Below, in pieces: positions 45,800 through 61,744 of a stretch of 64,000 nt of DNA. The first letter of the stretch is position 1, and every line of letters starts with the position of its first letter. A model generated the notes under the pieces. It was not told where the DNA came from. It was given only the letters and a program-made list of their open reading frames with translations, and did not search any database. Both the position numbers and the translations under genes were made by a program. The DNA is from Trema orientale. Lineage: Eukaryota > Streptophyta > Magnoliopsida > Rosales > Cannabaceae. The stretch spans positions 305,456 through 369,455 of the forward strand of contig JXTC01000186.1 of NCBI GenBank assembly GCA_002914845.1, given 5' to 3'.

Positions 45800-48509
45800 T
45801 TTTTTTTAATTTTCCCTCTATTCCTTGTAAAAGCTTCTTGGAACTCCGTGTTTCTTTCTCGCATTGCCATAGTGTCATCACCAACTTGTTGTTAAGAAAA
45901 ATAAACAAGAGTGAGAATATGAAAATTTCTTTCAATATTTTTTTAAAAGACCTATACCACACTTTCGAACAAGGTATTGTTCTCGACAGAAAATAAACAA
46001 CATTTAGAGAATACCTTCATTTCTTAGAGATTGATTCTCCAAACTGCAACCTAGTCATTCATATTGATAAAAAAAATTGAAATGGTAAAGAAAAAAAAAT
46101 ATGAGTTTAGTCTTCACTTCATAGAATTATTTACTTTTACCTATGTGTTGTTTTCTATATCCAAGCCATCCATAACCTGTTCGATTACTGATTAACCTTC
46201 ACTTGCATATTAGACACGAGAATAAAAAGCTAGAATATCCACCAGCAAAACTACTGCTATAGCCAAAACATTTTAGAGACCATATGATTCTACTCCTTCC
46301 ATATCTTGGACCTCCGGTATCATATGCCACATAAAAGGGTTAGTTTTCTTTAAGTGGGAGTCACACGTGATCCACAACATAATCATGATAGTATGAATTT
46401 TTGTGTGACATTGAGTTTTTCAATAATTTTTTGTTACATAATTTGTAGTATGACTATGAAATAAGGTGTGCTAAATATTTGGACCTATTTCTATGCATAT
46501 CTTCATTCATTACATTCAACAATCACTTCACTAAACGTTTCCAAGGAAATCTACAAGAAGCAATAATAAGCTAAAAACTTCATTCGCTTACCTCATCAGC
46601 AATGTTTTCCTCCATTAGGACACATCACCTTAGAAATAAGACATGCTGGTAAGAGATAAGTAGGAAATCATGCATGAGCCTTCTATCTTAACATAAATAT
46701 ATGATGAGTCAAACAACTTTCAGATATTGTCTTATCTTCCCAACAAGACTTTTGCAAAATTACTTACGTAGTTCTTTACTGTTCTCTCCGAATACATGTT
46801 AGTTTGCTAATATAGAAAAATAGAATATTTAATACAGTAGTTGAAAAGTTGTAATTTTGCATTGATTTTCTATGCAGTTAACAGATTAACATATTAAAGC
46901 GGGGTCTACACGTTTGGAACATATATATAGCACCCTACCTTGAAAACATTAATTGGCTCTTATTCTCTATGTTAATATAATCATAATAAATTAACTGCAT
47001 ATTTTATNTTGTAATAAAAATGACATTAAATCACATCATTCACTTAATGAAAAATCGATGGCCATCGAGTTTACATTTCCAAACATCATCTTCTTTTGAA
47101 ATGTAGTTATAAATAGACCTCGTAATAATGATGATGAATAATGCACTCGACGCTTTATCTTTTATCTGTAAACAATATATCAAGGTTGGTTTTCATTCCA
47201 ATTACCTAAATAGTCCGAACAAGATGAAATTTTAAATTTGGAAATTAAGGAGCAAAAGATCTTTATGCCTTTTGCCTGGAATTTCACATTTTCAATCTGA
47301 TGTACAAGAGGTAGACTTTGCACTATTGGTCTCCCATGCAGAAGTCTTAATTTCACTTGGATATCGAGGATTCACTGCAAATCTTGTTAAGAAAAAAAAA
47401 AAAGAATTTATCACTTAACGTGCCCATAGGCAATCAACTAACATTTTAATAATATAGTAGCTCTTAACCTCTAAAAGCCAACCATGTAAAAATATCATAA
47501 ATAGTTGTATTAACAACTTTATTTAGGCCTGACTTGAAGTCAGTAACTACATATAAAATATTATACATTATGCCAAATGCTATATTATCCCAAATAATCT
47601 ATAGGAGCTAGTTCTTTTCCTATTTCTCCTTTTTTTTTTTTCTGAAAAAGAAAACAACTTTAGAACAATTGACAATTACAAGGAAAACCTTATAGTTTAC
47701 AACATGTAAAATTATTCATGAGCCACCAAACAAGTTACAGAGTAACCTTTGGGACCATTTTAGAGAAGTGAAGAAGGCGGATTACTTTCTCCCATGAATA
47801 AAACATGGAGCCATAAATGTCTCTCTTTTTGTGCATGAACACATATTAAATTACCACTATCTCTTTGTCTCCATCTCTCTGGCAGCATCTACAACCTAGA
47901 CATGAAAATTAAATTACAAAATTTGACTTAACTAAGGGGTAGTATTTTGATAGTAAGACATGCACAAAGTGAGATTGGGAGTGAGTCTTCAGATATTTGC
48001 ATTTGAAGCTATTAAATTTTTGCTCACAATCAAAACATACACAAACTGAGGTTGAGAAGTAAATGATAAAATAAGTAAGAAAACTGAAAATATTTAAGCT
48101 AAACGAAATGGGCATTGGAAAAAATTATATATAAACATTATAAATTGGAAGAATCGTACTCGTTTTGATGCCTTACCGAGCTAATTGGAGGAATTGTTGC
48201 TGATTTAGATAAAATTTTGCCATGAGAGACGAGATAGGCCGTTACCAAGGAGGAGAAATGCCAGTAGAGAACATATTGAATTCCAGGTTAAATTAGATGA
48301 AAATGGATGTTTCTTGAGTCATGAAGGGACAACTAGTAATCTGTATTTTGTGTAGTGGAGACAGGTGGTAGTGAAGTGATTTTTTGGTGGAGTATAAACA
48401 AGGCACAAAAGACAAAATAAATGGACGAATGAACAGTGAAGAAAAAGAATACTCGGACGAAAACCAAATTTTTATTTCACACTTTTCATTCCTCTGTCCA
48501 TCCTGTTTC
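45800..48509. other. Spacer, no gene recognised
   Basis: About 2.7 kb of AT-rich sequence without credible frames. One undetermined base (N) lies at 47008. Confidence 0.4.
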
Positions 48510-48898
48510 ACTAACTTAATTTATTTTTCCTTTTTTGTTTTTTTTTTCTTCAGGTTTAAAAGTATATGGCTACACATCTACACGTATATTATTGTGTCCC
48601 TGTACATAAAATAGGTTGTTTAGGTCCCGTTTGCCGCATGTTCCCATTACCTATTTAATTCTTTTATTTTTATGAATGGAAATGGTTTTTAATTGGTTAT
48701 AGATGTTCCTATTCTATTTAAAGGGTTCTATATTAATTTACTTCTATTTATTATTTTATTGCTTCACCAACTTACTTTTTTCCCCCCTTTTTTTCAGGTT
48801 TAATTTTTGTCAGCTTTATATGGCTACGTAAATTTTAGTCTCTATATATGGAATAGATTGTTTTTAGGTCCACATTCTTATTACCTATTTAATATTTT
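48510..48898. repeat. Two diverged direct copies about 250 bp apart
   Basis: Segment 48510-48662 (TTCAGGTTTAA, TATGGCTAC, then TTTAGGTCC and ATTACCTATTTAAT) recurs in the same order at about 48762-48898. Confidence 0.6.
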
Positions 48899-50540
48899 AG
48901 TACTTTACACACTGCATTTTTTTATTATTTTACTTAAATTATTATACACTACATTTTTTAGTACTTAAATTATTATTATTAAAATTACTTAAATTTCTGA
49001 ATATTATTATTTTATTTTTTTATAATTAATATTATTATTTTATGAAATAACAGGTGTACGTGCCTTAGGCATGTACCCTAAAACTAGTATATATATATAT
49101 GGGTCATGTTTCAATGGAGTTTTTTGTTTTTGCTCCATAGATGAGTACTTTGACCAAGTTAAAAATGACTTGCTTGCAAGTTATTTTTACCTACAACTAT
49201 TCCTATTCTAATTTTTTAGAGAATCCTCCTTCTATTGAGTTATGAATAAGATTTGGGAATAATTTTTTAGGAAAAATAATTTAGAATGGTTTTTTAAGGA
49301 ATTATTTTTTATTAAAATTATTAGTATTTAATATTTTGATATATATATGGTTTTTTTTTTTGAAAGTGTTTTGATAATATTTTAGATACATAGTTTTGTC
49401 TTTTTTTTAATTTTTTTAGGGATATGCATGTTTTTATTTTTTCACCTAATAAACGTTAGTAAGTTATTTTTTTTATGGGACCAAATACACGTTAACCATC
49501 ATGATAAAAAAAAAAATTCACGTTAGTTGATTAAAAAAAGTTGAAAAATATAAAAATAATATTTTAATAAGTAATAATCAAATCATTAATCAAAAATTAG
49601 TTGACTGTTTAATTAAAAAGTAATTTTTTATAAAACGCGTGAAATGAAAAAAAAAAAAAAAAAGAGAAAGAAGGTGAGTGATGACTATTAACACATTTGA
49701 TAGTTAATAAAAAAATGCAAAAATAATATTTTAATCAATAATTATCAAATCATTATCAAATGTGGAATGGGAATGAAAACAAAAAAAAAATAATGAAAAG
49801 AAGATTGAAAAAAAAAAACTTTCCAACTCATAAGTCATAAACAAGTTGCTAATATTTTTAATCATAACTTAGTTTATATATATATATATAGATATTAATT
49901 AAATTTTTTTTTATAAAATTACTAATAATATTATAACTATTAGATTAAAATCCAATGGCCCAAATTAGAGTATTCATCCATGGAGTAAAAATAAAAAATT
50001 CCATTGAAACACCACCATATATATATATATCTCCACTAAGTCACGGCACACCCATATACATTTCCTCTTTTCATATTTTTGCCGTTTCTCAATATCACAC
50101 ACAACTCACATTACCTTCCTCTGATACGCAAAGGGAGAACTTTTAATATGTATTTTTGTTTTTCTCCATAGTTTAGTACTTTTGACTAAGTTAAAATGAA
50201 CCGCAATAACAAATCAACCATATTTACTTCTTTTCTTTTATATTATTTTCTAATTCTATATTATGTAGAAAATCCTACTTAATTTATTCCGATTTCAATA
50301 TAGGCAGGAATGAATCTTATGAATTTCCGTTTTTCATTCTTTTAGGTCCTGTTTGAAACCTAGATTTTGAAAGGAAAAAAAAAATTGAAAGGAAAAGGAA
50401 AGGGGAAAAAAATGAGGAAAAAAAAAGTAAATTTTTTCTCATGTTTGAAAGTCAAGAAAAATATGGAGGAAAAAATATGACTTTCATACTTAATTTTTTT
50501 TTTTCTCCTGTTTGGTAATTGAAGAAAAAAAAAAGAAATT
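48899..50540. other. AT-rich spacer with a repeated CTCCATAG segment
   Basis: The segment near 49120-49165 (TTTTGTTTTTGCTCCATAG, then GTACTTTGACCAAGTT) recurs near 50150-50190. A Tourist-like end (GGTCCTGTTTGAAACCTAG) lies at 50345, just before the transposase fragment. No gene seen. Confidence 0.4.
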
Positions 50541-50544
50541 TTTT

Positions 50545-50855
50545 GTAAAGAAATTTTGCAACTTATTCTTCAACATTAGTGTACCAAGTGTCCTTAAGTC
50601 GACCAGTTTCATGAAGCAGTTGTACTAGCCTACTAAATGCTTCTCTTCCCATGCGTAGCTGAACACGACAATCTTCTTCACTAATTGTTGTAAGTCGCAT
50701 CATCTGACCATATCGTTCATAATTTTTTTGAATTAAGATTGACCGTTCTACTCTATTGAATTGACGGGTTACTATAAGAGTAGCTACATAAGATGCATAT
50801 ATGACTGCAATAGTTGCAGCTCTCCTCTTCAAATTTTCTATTTCTTCTTGATAAT
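50545..50855 (-). pseudogene. PIF/Harbinger transposase N-terminal fragment (HARBI1/ALP1-like)
   Basis: The minus strand encodes RRAATIAVIYASYVATLIV, then LRMGREAFSRLVQLLHETGR and LKDTWYTNVEE. This is the region before the nuclease domain in plant HARBI1/ALP1-like PIF transposases (RM.R..F..L...L...G.LKDT....EEQVA). A TAA at 50563-50565 stands where Gln is expected, and VAKFLY follows before homology ends. The exon seems to begin after an AG at 50856-50857. The DDE nuclease part is missing. A host ALP1-type gene fragment is the alternative; truncation favours a dead transposon. Confidence 0.75.
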
Positions 50856-50859
50856 CTAT

Positions 50860-52680
50860 TTACAACAAAATATTTCCATTCGTTAAGATGAAGATTTTGA
50901 AAACTTGATCATTCCATAAGCAAGTATGGAACAGATACTTAAAATTTATGGTTAAAATCTGATCTAGAGGTTACACTTATATGAATATAAAAATATTAGT
51001 ATACTGAGATTCCGACAAATAAAAATATAAAAATACCTCAGATTCCGATCCTTGGTCATTTACAAACTCTAGCCTCAGACCCTATTCAAATCAAAGTACC
51101 AAATCAAAAAGAGAAGAGAGTATAGTTATGTTAAAATAAACAAAATAATACACATTCATTGCATAAAGAATTTCATAGGTATCATGAGTCCACTGTCCAT
51201 ATTAGTAATCGATCACAAAAAGAGTAGATTGACCATATTTCTTATTGCACATATACGCCGAAATCTATTAGACCACTAGATCAAAGCTGAAGAAGTTGTA
51301 TATTTACAGAGAACCACTAACAGAGAACTAACTCTACTATGTGACACATTATTATGTTCACATTTAATTAGAAGAAATGTTATCATTTCAAAAACTAACA
51401 TCTAGGAATACATCAATGAAAGAAGAAAACCAACCATCTTCTAAACATATTAAAAAGCAAAAAAGAAAGAGAAAAAGAAAAGGAAAAGTCTTATCAAATG
51501 CATTTCAGCAATTAGTTCTAATGAATCACTACTATCAATCTCCTTCTGAACTCATGGTTACAACCTAAACACATAACCGTGTCTTGCATTTTTCAGCTTC
51601 CCAGTTCACCGGAGATAATTTTCTTTTCTTTTCAACCCCAAAACAGATGTGATTGTTTATGTTGCTGGGATCCATTAGTTGCTTTACCAATGGAGTCAAA
51701 GATTCCATTTGCACATCCTGTAGTTTTTAGTCAATCAAAGGATGACAAGTAAATTTGCTTGCATTATGCATTGAATGATCTTTTAGAATCCCTTGGATAC
51801 AGTTTTAAAGTATTTTCAGGATCCACTAAATCTAAATGAATTCATCTCATATACATTATGTAACACTGAGGTAAGAAAGGATACATACACATAAATCTCA
51901 GTTTGAGGACAAAAACCAAAAACACAGATCACTATATTGCAGAACAATGCTAACGCAAACATATTCAGTGCTGCTAGTACTACTGAATCGCCAAGTTTTG
52001 GTGTAACAAATCAAAATACTGAAAGCAAAAACAAGAGAAATAACAAGCCCAAGAAAAATCTGAAATCTCATGATTCATTAATCATCTTTATGTAATTGGG
52101 AATTCATAATTTTTTTTCCTCAAAAAAGATGATAAAAAAATAAACAATTGATTATATTGAGAGATGCATGAATTTATCAACGTGTCTCAATGTAATTAGC
52201 CAAAAGTGCCCCAGTAAAGAGTGTTCCAATAAAGAGAAAAGTCTGTTGACCAGAGAGGACAGAACTTAACCCAATAAAACAAGCACAACTCACTGTTTAT
52301 TGCCATAGAGCACAAACAGGCTGTATACAGACTAGGTGTGGGAAGAAAAGACTTTGGTGTGTGTGTGGGTATTCATTCATGAAATTAGTCCAACGGACTA
52401 AACCGCATAATTCAATGATTTCAATCCAATCCATTTTCTTTGGACAACTGACCTCAATTGGATTGGGTTGGTTATTTTTCAAAGCCCAATTTTAATTGAA
52501 TTGGTTTCGCTTTTGAGTCTAAAAATAACCATTATGCAATGTACATGTATTGATTATTTAACATATTTATTCCAACGTAAATGTTCATATTATTGGTCAA
52601 TTTATGAACTTATTTCTACTCTACATCTTCCAAAATCAATTAAAAATTTTATTTTCCATCTTTAAAATTTATCGACCTTT
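50860..52680. other. Spacer upstream of the PIF fragment
   Basis: No gene recognised. The lysine-rich frame at 51377-51568 resembles nothing known. Part of this DNA could be unrecognised internal sequence of the same PIF element. Confidence 0.35.
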
Positions 52681-52689
52681 TTAATTTCT

Positions 52690-53349
52690 TTTGTTTCTTT
52701 TTTTTCGGTCCAAAAAGGTGCAAAATATCAAATATTGCGTGGTACGACTCATTTAAGTTGAGCACAAATATGTTTTTGTATCGTACTTAGCACAAGCCAT
52801 ATTTTAGTTGTACCAGCCCCAAAGTCCAAAATCACTAGCCCAGCACAGTCTATTAGGCCATATAGCCATGTCAGGACACACGCATAGACGTGCATCCATT
52901 TGGGCAAAATTGGCCAATTTACTTGATGTTAGTTTATTAACTTTTTTTTCTCTAAATTATTTAAATATATTAAAAAAAATTACTAGATCATACGTATTTT
53001 TTTTTACTTAGATTTGTTCATGGTTGAGGAAAAAGGAAAAAAAAAATAAGGAAAAAAAAACACAAATTAAAAGAACTTGAATTTGTAAATATGAAAATAA
53101 TTAAGAATAATATCTAAACTCATAGATATAACGTGCTACCATGTCATGTCGTGGCTCGTAACTGAACTATGTCATATCGTGTCTTGTCGACGTATTGTGC
53201 CGTGCTTATTCCATTGCGCTGCTTAAGTTATGAGCCCGATATGACTCAGATAATTAGACCGTACTAGGCACGACCCATGTCTCGACATGTCGCGCTTAAT
53301 ATCGTGTTGTGTCGTGCTAATGAGCCAGTTCAATCCTTTTGACAACCCT
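52690..53349. mobile_element. Degenerate hAT-like element (left end uncertain)
   Basis: The right end read inwards is TAGGGTTGTCAAAAGGATTG, a classic hAT-type terminus. It is followed by GC-richer sequence with repeated CGTGTCGTG/GGCACGACCC words. The left side has related GTGGTACGACTC and GCCCAGCACAG words near 52740-52850, but no clean terminus. Confidence 0.5.
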
Positions 53350-56200
53350 ACTTACAATGATGATTAGCCTAAAAGACTCAAAGACCAAAATGGCCTCAAT
53401 AATATAGTTCAAAATTAAAAAATGGTTGAAAATATTTAGGGCATAATCAATTTTGACCCTTTTTTTAAATTTAAAAAAAATTTGTAAAATATAAACCATT
53501 TACAAAACTAATTTTTTTCATTGAATGAAAATTTCATAATTTCAAATTTATCTATGCCTCTCAAAAACTTGACTCCGGTCGAGTAAGATTGAACACTCCG
53601 GTCGAGCATGTTAGAATACCCTGGTCAAATATGGTTGAACATAGTCAAATATTTTATGCTTTTTTAAAGAATGAAGTATCTAAGTAATTTTAGATATGTG
53701 AGTGTGACATAATAATAAGGGTTAGTTTTGATAACATTTATAAATGAGTAAATGAGCTCTTTTTTCATCGTGAGGGCATTGTTAGACCTTCGAATGTAAA
53801 TACCTAGAATATTTGAAAATAAATAAAAAACTAAAAAAAGATTGGCTTGAATTCAAATTAATTGGATCTACCCATTCCAAACTTATAGATGTTACTATTG
53901 GATTGGGTGAGATTTTCTAAAATCAATATTTGATTAGATCGGTCAGAATCTATCCAAAATAGCTTAATTTTTAACTCGATGATATAAAGCCATCTTTTTG
54001 AAGGAAGTCATGAGATGTAGCTGACCAACTTTACTATTTCTTTTTGCAATCTTAATTAAAAAATTGACAAATTTTAATTATGGACCCATATTCTATTCCT
54101 ATCTTTTTTTTTTAATGTATTCTAATTTAATGTAATCATATAAAGCAATTGAAATTTTCATTAGTTTGACCTTGTAATCCTCTTCACATTTTTAATAAAG
54201 CTATCTAAATTACAAAACGCCCTTCCACAACGACTTCAAGTCTGTTTTATACTGTCAATTGTATAAGAATGTAGTCATAATTGGAGGGCTATGGTGATAT
54301 ATATATATATATATATATATTTCAAAACAAAAACCTAATTTGGCTTGGACTTGTTATATGACCCAAGATTGTTGCCAATTATAATTGTGATATTCATTTT
54401 TGGGATCAATCCCCCCAAAAAAAGGCATTATTAAGTTGGCAAATTTACCTCCAACCCATTTCCGGATTACCCCATAAACCTTCAAGAATATGAACGTAAT
54501 ATATAGATTTTTTAAGATAAAATCCTCATCCACTTATAGATAGAAACAACAGCCTAATCACACACTTATTTTGAGGTAATTTACCTTTTATTTATTTATT
54601 TATTTTTATAAAAAATTTGTGGTTCACATATTGGATAATTTCTCCCCTATTACTCATATTTATTCTCATGCTAATATCTTTTGGGCGATTTCATCCCAAA
54701 ATTTCATCGTCAAGTGCATACTTACTTTTTTCTTTTTTCCTTTTTTGGTTTATGGTACAAATGGCACATGAGGAGCACGTTATAGAATCTGAAAGTGAAT
54801 TTAAAAAAAAATAAACTAAAGAAAAAGAATTGTTAAAGTAGAATTTTAGGGTTGTTGTAATTGCAAATTTAGAAAAAAAAATTGTATGATTGTTTATTTT
54901 TATGCTTAAAATTTTCAAATATACTTTCAAATGCTACCACGTGCTTCTCACGTATATTTTAGTAATAAATTTAACAACAAGATGCAACTAAGATAATTCA
55001 TGCACAAATGGTCCCTGAACTATCCGAGTTCTAGTAATTTAGTTCTTAAAGTTCTAATCGTTGCAATTAAGCCACTAAACTTAATGTAATCAATTTTGAA
55101 CTTTAAGAACTTTATCAATTTTGAACCTAATTTAAAGCATGTAATAAAAAAAATAGATAACCTATAAACTATTTATAAGAACTTTCCTTAAATGAAAATT
55201 TCTGAAATTCAAAATTACCCGTAACTCAACTTTAGTTGGAAATTTTCGACCAAGTTAAAGTAAAAAATGAAAGAAGTGGTACAAGAAAGATGTTCGACTA
55301 TCTTCGACCACTGTCGAGGTTGAGATTGTTAGACTATAAAATATCTAAATAATTTTTATTTTAGATTTTATGATATGATAATAAGAATTAGTTTTAAAAA
55401 TATTTATAGATGAGTCATGATGAGAGGCTTACTAAACACCTAGACATAAATTCCCCTAAAAAAGCATCTCAAACATTGAATTAGGCGACGAACTTCACAC
55501 ATACACGGTACATCATAGAACAATGCTTCTATACAAAATAAAAATAGTAGTGGGTCCCTTCGAAAAAAAAAAAAATAGCAGTGGGTCAGATGGGCTCACT
55601 TGTCCAGTTATTTTTACAGAACCACCCTCGTGTGTTAAACCCTGAAATAGCAAGGAGGTGGAGGATAAAATCGTCAAACGAGAAAAGCAAAATGGATTGG
55701 ATTGGATAGATACGTAAGCCGTTCCACGAAGACGGTCACCGCAAAAGAAAGAAAGAAAAGCCGCTGGCCTCATTCATTAATTATTAAAACTCCTCTACGG
55801 TTACCGTGTTTCTTGTTAAGTTGAGTACAAGCTCAAATTGTTATCAATTATTTTTCTCGAAATATTCGAAAAAATAATAATACTAATTGTGTATTTAAAA
55901 TTTAAATAATGGATATTTCAAAAAAAAATTTAAATAATGGAGTAGTCATATATAATATTCATCTTTTCGTTTAAACAGAGTAATTATCAACTTGTGATTA
56001 ATTTTTCAACGACATATTATCAAGAAATTAATTATTATTATTGTTTTAATAAATTTAACATTCCAATAATCATAAATTTGAAATTTTAGCGAAGCAAATA
56101 TTTATTAGATTATTCAAGTTTAAACGAAATAGAATAAGGAGAGAACAAATTAAAAAGAAGGAAAGAAAAGGATGAAAAAAAAGGATAAATTGGGTTGTAA
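53350..56200. other. Spacer upstream of ATG8; includes a repeat pair
   Basis: Segments at about 53650-53770 and 55325-55440 share ATATCTAAATAATTTT, then ATGATAATAAGRRTTAGTTTT, so they are diverged copies of one repeat. A (TA)n run lies at 54297-54320. The part at 55540-55800 is GC-elevated and unique-looking, and could belong to the ATG8 promoter. No other gene is seen. Confidence 0.4.
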
Positions 56201-56212
56201 ATTGGTAATTAG

Positions 56213-56220
56213 TATATAAA
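56213..56220 (+). promoter_or_regulatory. Candidate TATA box of ATG8
   Basis: TATATAAA lies about 240 bp before the candidate leader splice donor. The spacing would start the transcript near 56245-56250. This is inference from sequence only. Confidence 0.4.
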
Positions 56221-56456
56221 AAACCAAAATTAATTCTTAATAATTACATGGCAGAACATGATTGGTGAACCGACCGTACTTGACCCAAGTTAGCCGGAGA
56301 GAAAAAGCAAAGGCATTATTAAATAGGGCTGGCATAGCACGAACAAATAATGAGAAGCTACTACTGTCTTTAATCGTCTCTCTCTTATCTCCGAACCCAA
56401 GAATTCTGTCGATTGTTTCTCAGTCTTCAATATTTTGTGTCTCTCAAATCTTGTGC

Positions 56457-56923
56457 GTAAGTTTTCGTCTACTTGTTTTTTGTTTTTTTTTTTTTAAAAT
56501 AATTTCTTTTGATTTTGTTTTATTGACTTTTTCATATTTGATTAGTTGATTTTGCTTCAATTGCTTTCCGGGAAAAGACAAGAAAATAAAGGAAAATTGT
56601 GATCTTTATTAAGCGATATTTATTATTCTCAAGAAGAAATTGATTACTTTTTTGGGGCTTAACCCAGTCGTAGAATTAGCTTCTATTGAGTATAAAGTTC
56701 TTTATAATCTTGTTCAACACAAGTTTTTCTACTCTTTTCTGGTAATTACTTCAAATTTTTTTCCCCTTGAATTTTGGGTTTTGTTCTTCTGGGTCTTTGT
56801 TCATATAATCGTTTGAACTCTCTTTTTTGTTTTTTGCTTGAATTTCCTGCTGCGATGATTCTTTTTTTTTTTTTTCTTTTTTTCAATGAAAAATTTCTTC
56901 TTTGGTCGATTGCCCAATTAAAG
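56457..56923 (+). other. Candidate intron in the ATG8 5' leader
   Basis: A strong donor GC|GTAAGTTTT occurs at 56457, and an acceptor after ATTAAAG at 56923 leaves a 32-base exon before the ATG. The stretch between is T-rich like plant introns. Open frames inside it are accidental. Confidence 0.55.
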
Positions 56924-56955
56924 GTTGATTCTGGTTATGCATTAGGTTCAAAAAA

Positions 56956-58642
<1,687 letters not shown>

Positions 58643-59240
58643 TATGTTTCTCAATATCGTATGCCATTTCCCATTTATCTATTGAACCTTACCAGCAATC
58701 TGGGTCGCGTAAATTCCTCGTCCTTTTCAAGTGTTTAAAAATGTACAGTTATAACTATGTATAGCATTTGAACAACCTTAAGACACCAGTTTCATGAATA
58801 ATTTCATATCCTATTGATGTGTGAAATTTTCTTTTCCTTCTTGATTGTGTGGTTCTATCCGTTTTTTATGTTGCGTGGGAGTAAGGTAATATGTGGACCT
58901 CCTTTCTTGGTCCGCATTTTAGAACATTTGAATGCAGATTACATATTAGGTGAACTAATTACACACCTATGTGTCCATGGTTCTAGTACCTGTCCTATGA
59001 TCCAGATCGTCTTAAGCTTAAAGGGGCTTTTCATTTGCAAATATTGGTATTGTTTTTCGTTATTTTGACAGAAAAGGTTGGTGGAGATTCTATAATAAGC
59101 CACAATTTTGGCGAATTTCCACCCATATATCCCACCTTTTTTTTCTTTTTTTGGGAAAGTAATAACAATCGGTGCTAAAGAAATTGTGATCTTACAACTC
59201 TATTTGTCAGTTTATTAGTTGATTGTGAACTCTCTCTAAA
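58643..59240. other. ATG8 3' region
   Basis: It contains the likely 3' UTR. A possible acceptor at about 59071 (TTTTGACAG) would give an exon without Gly, so it does not support a longer ATG8 tail. The frame at 58814-59068 is not recognisable. Confidence 0.4.
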
Positions 59241-59432
59241 GGGTACGTTTGGTAAGAGGGATAAGTTGAAGGATGGAGGTCGGTCGGATAAGTGATGGAT
59301 TTTAGTAGTGTGATTGTTTGCCTCGAAGGTTTTAGGAGGGAATGTAGTGGATTATCGATTGAAAATCATTAGTTTGGTATTATTTTTTAATTTATCTATA
59401 ATTAGGCGGATTTCTTCTGGTACCAAACATAA
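59241..59432. mobile_element. Short MITE with GGTACGTTTGGTA-type ends
   Basis: The left end GGGTACGTTTGGTAAG mirrors ATGTTTGGTACCAG at the right. About 190 bp, no coding sequence. Confidence 0.45.
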
Positions 59433-61735
59433 AATGAGTCTCCTCTCTTTTTTTTTTTTTCTCTAGATTACATGTCGCTCATTCTTTCAGAATCTAGTCT
59501 CTCTTCTCTCCTTCCTACGTGTTATGCGATGGACTCAATTTCTAGTTTCTCGCACTGATAGGGCAAATGTACCTTTACAGCTGGGAAAATCAAATCAGGG
59601 ATAACGAAAACAAACGTAATGAATTAGACATAGATTTATCTTGGTTTAGTTTCCAACTTAGAGACCTACATCACAACAAAGCTTTTCTCAACCCTCTTCC
59701 CAAACCCCAGTGCAAACTCTTTCTCTATCTCAAGGACTTCTCACTGGAAACAGAGAATTACAAAGCTTTCAACACGGTGTTTCTCTCTATCAAACTTTCA
59801 GATACTCCTTAACAAAATAGAACGAAATAGCTCCTTTGATCTCTTGTAGCTGAAATAACGGTCTTAAAAACGGAAATTACCAACTTAACTGCCGAACCAA
59901 CTTTTGACACTTCATATATAACGTAGTCTTGAGTTTTTCAAACACCACGATTATGATTTAGTTTCCAATTTAAATCATTATGATTTACTCCATTGTTGAG
60001 TGGAGAAGATAATGACGAGAGAATGGTTGAAATCCAAGTGCCACTTCTCCTATGTGCTCCAAGCGAGACAAATAGTTGAATTATCTAATGTGGATCCGAA
60101 AGGATCAAATGCTTGGATTTATTGTGGTTGCTTAATTAAGCTACATGAATTATGGGCATACATTTCTGATATACTATAAGTTTATTTTTGTTGTGACACT
60201 AAATAAGAATGAATGAAATCTAAGTTGCACAAAAGTAAAAGAAACAGGATAGACAAAAAGAAGTTGAAGATTACAACAGTAATGATATACCACTAAACAG
60301 AATATTCTATTAATTTGTAGGTGTATTAAGGTGGGGTTTACTATAAGGATTTTGGAATATGAACATTCAAAAATATATTACAATATTTATAATACTCACG
60401 CTTTGAATGTTTTTTATTTAAAAACATGTCTCACGAAAATCTTACTACGTAAAATCCTGTCGAAAAAGGATCCTAATGAACAAAAAAAAAAGGACAATAT
60501 TTTTTTTAATGTGCTGCTAAAACTATCTTGTTAAACACAATGCTAGGAAAACCCAAAGGAACAAACCTTAACGCATAGAAAAAAGAGTGTAGTGGGTATT
60601 CATCCCCTTCATGTCAATATCTAGGATTGTTTGAATAATACATAGGTTATCATAAAAATATCTTTAAATCGACACATCCCAATAATACAATTCATATATA
60701 ACTTGCAGTGGATTGTCATAAATCTTCTAGATATTGTCACTTCACTAAATATATATAATACTGCTCTTCTGGAGTTAATATGTAAAATATAATTTGAATT
60801 TAACGTATTGTTGGCTATGAATAACAATCAGTGTACACATTTAAAACTTACTTAATTTTATATATGGTTTTAAGTTTTCATAATGAATAGTATCTACAAT
60901 AGCTACATAGCTCAATATGTCATAACAATGTCTTTCATTAAAATTTGTGATCCAACTTCAAGTGGTTCACAACGACATTTAGGAAGTAGCCAACTAATTT
61001 TATATCTATCATTCTAGAAAATAACATAATATTTCGATTACTTTATTATAAACATTTCAAATTGTGTCTTGATATTGTATATATAGGAGATATACTAATT
61101 AATCAAAATATAATAAAAATAACGCATATATAATATTTTATATACTAAAGCAAAATATAAAATAAGTCAGATATATATATAAATATAGATATATATATGT
61201 ATACACACTATATGGTACTTCAAGTCCCAAACTTCTTTAGTATTTCCTTTGTCAGATACATCTAAAGGCATCATACGATATACTTCAAGACCATACATCA
61301 TTTCATCATCTTCTTCTTATGGAACACGTGTTCTTTTTCAGATTATGTGACCAAACAACCAACAGTTAAATCATTGCATGTGTAACACCTCTAAAAAGAA
61401 CTTCAAGATAGCTTTCATTTGTGTGAGTTAATTATGAATAAGAATTTTCTTTCACAAATTAATCTTGATTAATAAGTCAAGATGAGATTATTTGAGAAAT
61501 TTTATCTGAAGTTATTATTTCTATAAGCAAGCAGATAGTTCTTCTCATAAACTCTTTCAAGAGTTTCTATAAAACAAAAATATACTAATTGCAAATCGAA
61601 TTTTTGAGAGCTATTCATTTACTTTTATGTATTTATTCTATAAATTTACTTTCATATTATTTGATTAGTTCTCTATTTTTTTTCCTTGTTAAATTTTTGG
61701 AAACAATTATATGGGAGAAAGTTTAAAAGAAAATT
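59433..61735. other. AT-rich spacer
   Basis: No gene supported. The frame at 59567-59812 lies in a less AT-biased patch (59560-59890), but its product is not recognisable; the patch may be part of an old repeat. Confidence 0.4.
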
Positions 61736-61744
61736 AGTCTCTCT

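Noticed and set aside
59071-59130. Extra ATG8 C-terminal exon after TTTTGACAG
   Set aside because: Joining it to the 58637 donor would replace the essential Gly with Glu, so it cannot give a functional tail.
59567-59812. 81-codon frame in a less AT-biased patch near ATG8
   Set aside because: The product is not recognisable, there are no splice partners, and the patch resembles repeat debris.
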